Of a stretch of 10,780 nucleotides of DNA, positions 5,362-10,780 are shown piece by piece; position 1 is the stretch's first letter, and each line of letters starts with the position of its first letter. The notes under the pieces were generated by a model that ran no database searches, was not told the origin of the DNA, and saw only the letters and a list, made by a program, of their open reading frames with translations. This DNA is from JAZGDL01 sp036477795 (GTDB lineage: Bacteria > Planctomycetota > Phycisphaerae > UBA1845): positions 1 through 10,780 of the forward strand of contig JAZGDL010000456.1 in the NCBI GenBank assembly GCA_036477795.1. The letters are read 5' to 3'. The position numbers and the translations under genes were made by a program.

Positions 5362-6537
5362 ATGGTCGACACGATCAGCGGCAATACTGAGACGAACGTG
5401 CGGCGGCGATATGCCGACGCTGCTGTAAAGGTCGAGCCCCAACTTTGCTGCGCGTCCACGGAGTACGATGACAATCTGCTGGACAACGTGCCGCGTGAAG
5501 TCGTGGAGGTTGACTATGGCTGCGGCGATCCGACGCGCTGGTTGCAGCCGGGTGACACGGTGCTGGATTTGGGCAGCGGGAGCGGCAAGGTTTGCTACCT
5601 GGCTGCTCAGGTGGTGGGCGGTGAAGGGCGCGTGGTTGGTGTCGACTTCAACGAGCCGATGCTGGCCATCGCCCGTAAACATCAACGCGAATTCGCTGGA
5701 CGCATCGGCTACGACAATCTGTCGTTCAAGAAGGGGCGGATTCAGGACCTGGCGTTGGACCTGGAGGTTCTGGAGGCGTGGCTGGGCGACCATCCGGTTC
5801 AATCGGCTGACGACTATCTGGCGATGCAGGAACACGCGGCCGGGCTACGCGCCGCCCAGCCGATGATCCCCAGTGACTCGATCGGCTGCATCGTCAGCAA
5901 TTGCGTGCTCAACCTTGTTCAGCCGGCGGACAAGCGCCAACTGTTCGCGGAAATGTACCGCGTGCTCAGGCGTGGCGGCCGATGTGTGATCAGCGACATC
6001 GTCAGCGACGAAGCGGTCCCAGCGCATCTGCAACGCGATCCGGAATTGTGGAGCGGGTGTATCAGCGGGGCCTTACGCGAAGATGCCTTTCTTGGAGCCT
6101 TTGAGGAGGTCGGCTTTTACGGCATTGAAATCCTGGAGCGGGGTGACAGACCGTGGCACACTGTGGAAGGGATCGAGTTCCGTTCGGTAACGGTGCGGGC
6201 GTTCAAGGGCAAGGAAGGGCCCTGCCTGGATCGCAACCAGGCGGTCATTTACAAAGGCCCCTGGAAGGCGGTTGTAGACGACGACGGCCACACCCTCTAC
6301 CGGGGCGAACCGATGGCAGTCTGCGACAAAACATTCAACATATACACAGGCGTACCGTATGCGGCGGACATTGCAGCAGTGCCGCCGCGCCAGGATGTAC
6401 CGCTCGACGCCGCCGGGCCTTTCGACTGTCGCAAGGATTCGCGACGCACCCCCCGCCAAACGAAAGGCCAAGCCTATCGTGAGACCATAGCCGCAGACAC
6501 GGGCGCGTGTTGCAGCCCCGATGCCGACTGTTGTTGA
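5362..6537 (+). CDS. arsM: ArsM-type SAM-dependent methyltransferase with Cys-rich C-terminus
   Basis: A 391-residue class I methyltransferase most like arsenite S-adenosylmethionine methyltransferases, which methylate As(III) in the cytoplasm. The SAM motif is VLDLGSGSGKVCYLAA (67-82) with acidic Asp95 in VVGVDF. Cysteines match the ArsM pattern: Cys29/Cys30 before the fold, Cys54 in GCGDP, Cys181 in SNCVLNL and Cys233 in SGCISGAL. Two features differ from the short ArsM form: an insertion of roughly 40 residues (about 131-173) before SNCVLNL, and a tail with Cys321, Cys356 and a final CCSPDADCC (383-391) that could hold metal or arsenic. The start is ATG 5362 with AGGA at 5349-5352; an in-frame TTG at 5326 lies inside the terminator and is rejected. 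No other arsenic gene is nearby, so a different thiophilic substrate remains possible. Confidence 0.8.
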   Translation: MVDTISGNTETNVRRRYADAAVKVEPQLCCASTEYDDNLLDNVPREVVEVDYGCGDPTRWLQPGDTVLDLGSGSGKVCYLAAQVVGGEGRVVGVDFNEPMLAIARKHQREFAGRIGYDNLSFKKGRIQDLALDLEVLEAWLGDHPVQSADDYLAMQEHAAGLRAAQPMIPSDSIGCIVSNCVLNLVQPADKRQLFAEMYRVLRRGGRCVISDIVSDEAVPAHLQRDPELWSGCISGALREDAFLGAFEEVGFYGIEILERGDRPWHTVEGIEFRSVTVRAFKGKEGPCLDRNQAVIYKGPWKAVVDDDGHTLYRGEPMAVCDKTFNIYTGVPYAADIAAVPPRQDVPLDAAGPFDCRKDSRRTPRQTKGQAYRETIAADTGACCSPDADCC

Positions 6538-6564
6538 GCAATGGTGCGGCGAAAAGGGGACCTT

Positions 6565-7872
6565 CTACTTCGCCGCTGCCGCCTTGACCGCCTGCTCGAA
6601 AAGGTCGAGGCCGGTGTTCAGTTCGTCCTCGGTAATGCACAGCGGCGGAGCAAACCGCAGACTGGTGTCGCCGCACCCCAGCAAGATCAACCCGCGAGAA
6701 AACGCCTGGCGGGTGATAGCGTCGCGAAGTTCGTTTGACGGCTGCCGCCGGGCATCGTATGCCGTGACGCCGGTCATCAGGCCGAGACCTCGCACCTCGC
6801 CGACCGACGGCTGGCGTTCACAAATCTCGCTCAGACGGTCCCGCAGAACACCGCCAAGCCGATCGGCAGCTTCCATATAGCCGCCTTCGACCAGTTCGAT
6901 GGTTGCCAGGGCCGCTGCGCAGGACAGAGGATTTCCGCCGAACGTGCTACCGTGTGCACCGGGCGGCCAATCCATGATGTCCCGGCGGGCGATCAACGCG
7001 CCGATGGGCATCCCACTGGCGATTCCTTTGGCGACGCAAACGACGTCGGGCACAACGTCGTAGTGGTCGCATGCAAACCATCTGCCGGTGCGCCCCATTC
7101 CCGATTGGATCTCATCGCACACCAGTAGAATGCCATGCTCATCACACAAGGCCCGGAGCTCTTTCAGAAACGTTTTCGGCGGCAAGTTGTAGCCGCTCTC
7201 GCCCTGCATGGTCTCCACGAATATGGCAGCCACTTCCTGGGGATCCGCCTCGCGCTGGAACAATCCGCGCAAAGCCCCAATGTCGCCGTAGGGCGCGTGT
7301 GCGACCATGGGAAGCAGCGGCCCAAACCCCTGCTTCTGCCGCACCTTCGAGCTTGTCAGCGAGAGCGAACCCATGGTTCGACCGTGGAATGCTCCGTAAA
7401 ACGCGATGAGCCACTTACGTCCGGTGGCGCGGCGGGCCAGCTTGATGGCGGCTTCGACCGTTTCCGTTCCGCTGTTGGTCAGGAAGACGCGTTTGGGGGC
7501 ATCGCCCGGGGCGATTTCGCTGAGCTTCTCGCACAGGCGAATCATCGACTCAAAGTAGAAATCGCTGCCGCAGATGTGGATGAGCTTGGCGGCTTGCTTC
7601 TGGATGGCGTCCACTACCGCCGGATGGGCGTGGCCCGTCGCGCAAACGGCGATACCCGCAGCGAAGTCGAGAAAGACGTTTCCGTCCACGTCTTCCACGG
7701 CACACCCTTTGGCCCGCTCGACAACGAGAGGGAAATCCCGCGTGTATGAGGTTGATGTTACGCGATGATCGCGCTGGATGGCTGCCTTGGCTTTGGGGCC
7801 GGGCAACTCGGTCTTGATATTCGGAGTAGATCCCAAGGCCGTGGTCACGGAGCCACCATCAAGTGTCGGCAT
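6565..7872 (-). CDS. Class III PLP-dependent aminotransferase (acetylornithine/ornithine/GABA family)
   Basis: A 435-residue fold-type I PLP enzyme of the class III aminotransferase family. Lys282 in VAKGIASGMPIGA is the expected PLP Schiff-base lysine and Asp253 in CDEIQSGMGRTG contacts the pyridine nitrogen. The phosphate-binding NSGTE (133-137), YGAFHGRT (159-166) and STFGGNP (309-315) are all present. The N-terminus (IKTELPGPKAKAAIQRD..TSYTRDFPLVVERAKG) closely recalls the archaeal and bacterial group that includes ornithine aminotransferases and broad amino-acid racemases, so a racemase activity is possible; GABA transaminase is another option. The start at 7872 is chosen because GGGAG (+ strand 7882-7886) lies 9 nt upstream. 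A start at 7902 would add 10 residues but has no ribosome site. It converges with the methyltransferase gene across a 27-bp gap that shows no clear terminator. Confidence 0.9.
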   Translation of the reverse strand: MPTLDGGSVTTALGSTPNIKTELPGPKAKAAIQRDHRVTSTSYTRDFPLVVERAKGCAVEDVDGNVFLDFAAGIAVCATGHAHPAVVDAIQKQAAKLIHICGSDFYFESMIRLCEKLSEIAPGDAPKRVFLTNSGTETVEAAIKLARRATGRKWLIAFYGAFHGRTMGSLSLTSSKVRQKQGFGPLLPMVAHAPYGDIGALRGLFQREADPQEVAAIFVETMQGESGYNLPPKTFLKELRALCDEHGILLVCDEIQSGMGRTGRWFACDHYDVVPDVVCVAKGIASGMPIGALIARRDIMDWPPGAHGSTFGGNPLSCAAALATIELVEGGYMEAADRLGGVLRDRLSEICERQPSVGEVRGLGLMTGVTAYDARRQPSNELRDAITRQAFSRGLILLGCGDTSLRFAPPLCITEDELNTGLDLFEQAVKAAAAK

Positions 7873-7954
7873 CGTCGAATTCTCCCGCAGTTCTCTCGAC
7901 ATCTGAGTTTATCGCGGATTGGTGCCCACCCGCGCCGGTTCGCATCGAGTACGC

Positions 7955-7983
7955 ATGATACCTCTGCCTTGCGTCACGGTAAA
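7955..7983 (-). promoter_or_regulatory. Candidate sigma70-type promoter of the aminotransferase gene
   Basis: On the minus strand TTTACC (7983-7978, 4 of 6) is followed after exactly 17 nt by TATCAT (7960-7955, 5 of 6). This implies a leader of about 75 nt before the ATG at 7872. Position and spacing make it the best promoter candidate in the window, but it was found by eye. Confidence 0.55.
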
Positions 7984-7997
7984 CGTTGGAGCGAGAC

Positions 7998-8046
7998 GAT
8001 TGCGGATTGCGGATTGCGGATTGCGGATTGGGGATTGACGATTGAG
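7998..8046. repeat. Heptamer tandem array, unit GATTGCG (7 units)
   Basis: Four identical GATTGCG units (7998-8025) are followed by GATTGGG, GATTGAC and GATTGAG, decaying towards one end. The same unit forms a second array at 8522-8556 on the other side of the cold-shock gene. It lies between the aminotransferase promoter and the cold-shock terminator. Confidence 0.9.
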
Positions 8047-8061
8047 CGTCGACCACCTCCC

Positions 8062-8096
8062 CCTTCGTGCCTTCGTGCCTTCGTGCCTCCGTGCCT
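8062..8096. repeat. Octamer tandem array, unit CCTTCGTG
   Basis: Three CCTTCGTG units (8062-8085) are followed by CCTCCGTG (8086-8093) and a partial CCT. It directly abuts the downstream side of the cold-shock terminator. Confidence 0.85.
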
Positions 8097-8130
8097 AAGA
8101 AAAAGGCACCTCCGCCGAAGCGCAGGTGCC
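8097..8130 (-). terminator. Intrinsic terminator of the cold-shock gene
   Basis: Read on the minus strand, GGCACCT (8130-8124) and AGGTGCC (8111-8105) form the outer stem. Inside it, CGC and GCG close a TTCG loop, the very stable C(UUCG)G tetraloop type, with one G-G mismatch between the two stems. Five Ts follow on the minus strand (8104-8100). It begins about 30 bp after the cold-shock stop codon. Confidence 0.9.
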
Positions 8131-8161
8131 CTAAGTTTCGATCTCGCAGAGCCCGACCGGG

Positions 8162-8365
8162 CTAGCCGATCACGCGCACGCTGAGGGCCTTTGGCCCTTT
8201 CTCACCCTGACTCATCTCGAACTCGACTCGTGCTCCTTCGGTGAGTGTCCGAAATCCGTCGGCCTGGATGTCGCTGTGATGAACGAAGACGTCTTGGCCG
8301 TCATCGGCCTGCAGGAATCCGAACCCCTTTGTGTCGTTGAACCACTTTACGGTGCCTTCTGGCAT
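8162..8365 (-). CDS. Cold-shock domain protein (CspA family)
   Basis: A 67-residue single cold-shock domain, the normal length of the family. Residues 1-9 are MPEGTVKWF. RNP1 is KGFGFL (13-18) and RNP2 is VFVHHS (26-31), the aromatic and basic surface that binds single-stranded RNA or DNA; the C-terminus GPKALSVRVIG is typical. Such proteins act as cytoplasmic RNA chaperones and may or may not be cold-induced. The start at 8365 fits the conserved domain start and has GAGG (+ strand 8374-8377) 8 nt upstream; a longer frame to 8449 would add an unrelated 28 residues. A TTGACT on the minus strand (8504-8499) could be a -35, but no convincing -10 follows. The gene has its own terminator and is bracketed by two GATTGCG arrays. 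Confidence 0.95.
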   Translation of the reverse strand: MPEGTVKWFNDTKGFGFLQADDGQDVFVHHSDIQADGFRTLTEGARVEFEMSQGEKGPKALSVRVIG

Positions 8366-8521
8366 AACTAAAACCTCAATTACACTGCATCGCCGTTCGG
8401 GCCTCTTTGAAACAAACACTGCTTCGGATAGATGAAGACCTGCCCTCATGGAGATGCACTATTCTGCCAAGCTTCAGTTTCGACTCACTGGCAGCATAAG
8501 TCAAGCCCCCGGCCCGAGAAA

Positions 8522-8556
8522 AATTGCGGATTGCGGATTGGGGATTGGGGATTATT
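8522..8556. repeat. Heptamer tandem array, unit GATTGCG (second array)
   Basis: The units are AATTGCG, GATTGCG, GATTGGG, GATTGGG and GATTATT. The unit and the GATTGGG variant are shared with 7998-8046, in the same orientation. Confidence 0.85.
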
Positions 8557-8650
8557 GCCCGGGCGCGCTGGAGGTATCATAAGCACATGGTGGATATGAC
8601 GTTAACGCGACTGGAATCAGTGGACTCATTCCGTACATAGGAGACTGGTC

Positions 8651-8751
8651 GTCACGCTGGACTGAGAATCCCTTCTCGGTCTGCCCTCCAGGCAGGCCGC
8701 CGGAAGGGACACACATGGCGGATGGGTGCGAGAAAGGATTTTCGCACCAGC
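8651..8751 (+). repeat. 101-bp dispersed structured repeat, copy B
   Basis: Aligns without gaps to 359-459. Hairpin 1 (8659-8668 with 8673-8682) keeps all ten pairs, two of them G-U. Hairpin 2 (8725-8734 with 8739-8748) keeps all ten with one G-U. Differences cluster in the linker and middle stem: the middle stem survives with one bulged base, and the 12-bp alternative pairing of copy A is lost. It lies about 200 bp upstream of the metalloprotease gene. Confidence 0.8.
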
Positions 8752-8963
8752 TCTGATCGCCAATCCGCAGATATTTCCTGACCGAATCTTACATCGTTTT
8801 CCGTCAAATCGGGTAGATTATCTTTGAGCCGGCAGGGGCGGGCCTGGAAGGGAACTGCGGCGAAAGAGGCGTTTCGTACGATCAAGAATGTGACAAGCCG
8901 TTCGGGTTCAAGCACCGTGGGTGTGTCTGGCCCGGTTGCGAATGCTGAACAAGGAGAATAGCT

Positions 8964-10780
8964 ATGCTGAGGTACACATCATGTTTTCCCACGTTTCTCA
9001 TGGCCACGGCGATGGTCTGGTCCAGCGCCGGGGCAGAGCCAAACAGCGGCGAGCAGAGCGTGGACGTGTCAAAGATCATGGCCCTGGCCAAGGCCCAAGA
9101 CAAGGACGCGTCCAAAGAAGATTCATCCCCCTTCCCGAAATTCGAGAAAGTGACCAAGGACATGGTCTCTTCCGAGGGGTTGTTCACGCTGTGGTACTAC
9201 CCCAAATCCGCCAAGGACAAGGACAAGGAAAAACTGCTCTGTCAGATACCAGCCGCTTTTCTGGGTGAGCAGTTCATGTTGTCGACCAGCTTTTCCGGCG
9301 GCGGGTTTTTCACGGGGTTTCCGCTGGACGAGCGTGTGGTGAAATGGGAACTGCTGGACAAGCAGCTATTGCTCATCGAGCCCAACACACGGTTCGTGGT
9401 CGATGAGAAGAAAACCGTCAGCGACGTTGTCCGCCGCACCTATCTGGAGAGCATCCGTACGGCCGTGCGGATCGTGACCAAGTCTCCTTCGGGCGACCCG
9501 GTCATAGACCTGGGCGCGCTGCTCAAGAGCAACTTCGCTGACATCGGCTGGATGTCGCGGGGCCAGGGCGGCTCGATCAACTCAAAACTGAGCAAGTGGA
9601 CCAAGAAAAAAGCGTTCGAGCTGAACGTGGAGATCGGCGTTGAACTGGCGGTGAGCAACATGCATCCGCCCGGCTCCTACGACAAGAAGATGGTTCACTA
9701 CAGCTTCTGGAAGCTGCCGAAATCGGACTACAAGCCGCGGGTGGCTGACGACCGTGTCGGTTATTTCCTCACCGCCAACCGGGACTGGTCCAAGCCGACC
9801 GAGGCCCGCGACCTGTTCAACCGCTACGTGGACCGGTGGCATCTGGTCAAACGGGACTCCAGCCTGGACCTGTGCGAGCCCAAGCAGCCGATCATCTTCT
9901 ACATCGAAAAGACCGTGCCGGTGCGGTTCCGCCGGGCGGTGCGCGACGGCATTCTCGACTGGAACAAGGCCTTCGAGAAGATCGGTTTTGTCGGCGCCGT
10001 CCAGGTGCGCCAGCAGACCGACGACAACGAATGGAAGGATCTGGATCCCGAAGACATGCGTTACAGCTTTTTCAGGTGGGTCGTCTCCGGATCAAGCTTC
10101 GCGATGGGCCCCCATCGGTCCAATCCCTTCACCGGGCAGATCTATGACGCGGACATTATCTTCAACGATTCAATGGTTCGCGTTTGGGAGGCGCGTTTCC
10201 ATCGCAGCACCTCGACGGCGATCACCGCGATGAAGGCCCGGGACCCGGCCCTGCGCCAGTTCTTCGAGGCCTATCCGCAGTTCAAGCGCACAGACCGCCA
10301 GTGGGAGCAGTTCCGATTCGGTCAGGACGACGACGCCGACCTGCGCCAGGCGGTGCGACAACGCCTGATCGATCGCGGCGATCAAAGCTGCGACTACCTG
10401 GAGGGCATGAGGCATCAGATGGCCGTCGCCCGCACCATGCTGGCCGACCAGCCGGGCGAGGTCATCGACAGGTTCCTCTACGACGTGATCAAGGAGGTGG
10501 TCTCTCACGAAGTGGGGCACACCCTGGGCCTGCGCCACAACTTCAAGGCCAGCACCATCTATGATCTGGACGAGATCAAGCGCCGCCGCAAGACGGGCCA
10601 GGCCACCACCGGGTCGGTGATGGATTACAACCCCACGCTTTTCTTCGTAAAAGACACGATGGAGGGTCACTTCGTGACACCCACCATCGGGCCATACGAC
10701 TACTGGGCCATCGAGTACGGCTATCGTCCGGTGGACGGGTCGTACACGCCGCCGAAGTCCGGCGAGGATGAGGAGAAGGC
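8964..10780 (+). CDS. Secreted zinc-dependent metalloprotease (DUF5117/DUF4953 type), 3' end outside window
   Basis: The frame is open from ATG 8964 to the window end (605 codons), so the C-terminus is missing. AAGGAG at 8951-8956, 7 nt upstream, is the best ribosome site in the window and fixes the start. Residues 1-24 form a signal peptide with a probable cleavage after Ala-Gly-Ala (22-24), so the enzyme is exported. A Lys/Asp-rich stretch follows, then a long N-terminal region (about 60-300) typical of DUF5117. The catalytic zinc site HEVGHTLGLRH (515-525) is a complete HExxHxxGxxH metzincin motif with Glu516 as the general base. The Met-turn candidate is Met553 in SVMDYNP. This matches the DUF5117-DUF4953 metalloproteases found widely in Bacteroidota and planctomycetes. 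Substrates are unknown; degradation of extracellular or periplasmic protein is likely. Confidence 0.92.
   Translation, partial: MLRYTSCFPTFLMATAMVWSSAGAEPNSGEQSVDVSKIMALAKAQDKDASKEDSSPFPKFEKVTKDMVSSEGLFTLWYYPKSAKDKDKEKLLCQIPAAFLGEQFMLSTSFSGGGFFTGFPLDERVVKWELLDKQLLLIEPNTRFVVDEKKTVSDVVRRTYLESIRTAVRIVTKSPSGDPVIDLGALLKSNFADIGWMSRGQGGSINSKLSKWTKKKAFELNVEIGVELAVSNMHPPGSYDKKMVHYSFWKLPKSDYKPRVADDRVGYFLTANRDWSKPTEARDLFNRYVDRWHLVKRDSSLDLCEPKQPIIFYIEKTVPVRFRRAVRDGILDWNKAFEKIGFVGAVQVRQQTDDNEWKDLDPEDMRYSFFRWVVSGSSFAMGPHRSNPFTGQIYDADIIFNDSMVRVWEARFHRSTSTAITAMKARDPALRQFFEAYPQFKRTDRQWEQFRFGQDDDADLRQAVRQRLIDRGDQSCDYLEGMRHQMAVARTMLADQPGEVIDRFLYDVIKEVVSHEVGHTLGLRHNFKASTIYDLDEIKRRRKTGQATTGSVMDYNPTLFFVKDTMEGHFVTPTIGPYDYWAIEYGYRPVDGSYTPPKSGEDEEK

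Larger units (their letters stand above)
8366..8963. other. Intergenic stretch between cold-shock and metalloprotease genes
   Basis: No gene is supported; the ORFs here match nothing recognisable. It holds the cold-shock leader (8366 to about 8500), the second GATTGCG array (8522-8556), an imperfect inverted repeat (8613-8632: GGAAT/ATTCC and AGT/ACT around two Gs) and copy B of the 101-bp repeat (8651-8751). From 8752 to 8945 I see no motif I would name; 8951-8956 is the metalloprotease ribosome site. Confidence 0.7.

Noticed and set aside
7998..8096. CRISPR-like array
   Set aside because: Units are 7-8 bp and contiguous, without spacers, and no cas gene is present.
8476..8504. Promoter for the cold-shock gene (TTGACT, 17 nt, GAAACT on the minus strand)
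   Set aside because: The -35 is good, but GAAACT matches only 3 of 6 of the -10 consensus, too weak to call.
8552..8580. + strand promoter (TTATTG, 17 nt, TATCAT) upstream of repeat copy B
   Set aside because: The -10 is good but the -35 is poor and overlaps the heptamer array; chance occurrence is likely.
8652..8915. Minus-strand ORF across the second 101-bp repeat
   Set aside because: It reads through the structured repeat, has no recognisable domain or ribosome site, and the corresponding minus ORF over copy A is not conserved in length or frame.

Overview
The window looks like chromosomal DNA of a planctomycete (Planctomycetota), GC-rich, with accessory-type intergenic regions. Three genes support this: a protein ending in the H-X9-DG motif of DUF1559-type pseudopilin-like proteins, a DUF1571 protein, and a DUF5117/DUF4953-type zinc metalloprotease. 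The placement rests on family recognition from memory, not on a search.

Layout on the + strand: the 3' end of an H-X9-DG protein gene (1-344); a repeat-rich spacer (345-659); a predicted lipoprotein of unknown function (660-1562) overlapping by 4 bp a soluble PAS-histidine kinase (1559-2680); a DUF1571 protein (2960-3916); a spacer with a heptamer array and a MITE-like inverted-repeat element; an extended-SDR NAD(P)-dependent epimerase/reductase (4199-5266) ending in a very strong terminator built from heptamer repeats; and an ArsM-type methyltransferase with a cysteine-rich tail (5362-6537). On the - strand lie a class III PLP aminotransferase (6565-7872), convergent with the methyltransferase gene, and a cold-shock protein (8162-8365) with a textbook intrinsic terminator. 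On the + strand again, a large secreted zinc metalloprotease (8964 to the window end) is cut by the window edge.

The genes do not form one pathway. The only tightly coupled pair is the lipoprotein and kinase, which suggests a shared regulatory role. The rest looks like independently transcribed housekeeping and accessory genes.

The most unusual content is between the genes. A 101-bp repeat occurs twice, 8.3 kb apart (359-459 and 8651-8751), at equal length and about 85% identity by eye. Its two terminal hairpins are kept through G-U-compatible changes, which suggests a structured RNA in the + orientation. Copy A sits between two perfect 46-bp copies of the 3' end of the H-X9-DG gene. There are also a 102-bp MITE-like element, five tandem arrays of 7- or 8-bp units each confined to an intergenic region, and a cold-shock gene bracketed by two arrays of the same heptamer. 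No tRNA, rRNA, CRISPR array, transposase or phage gene was seen.
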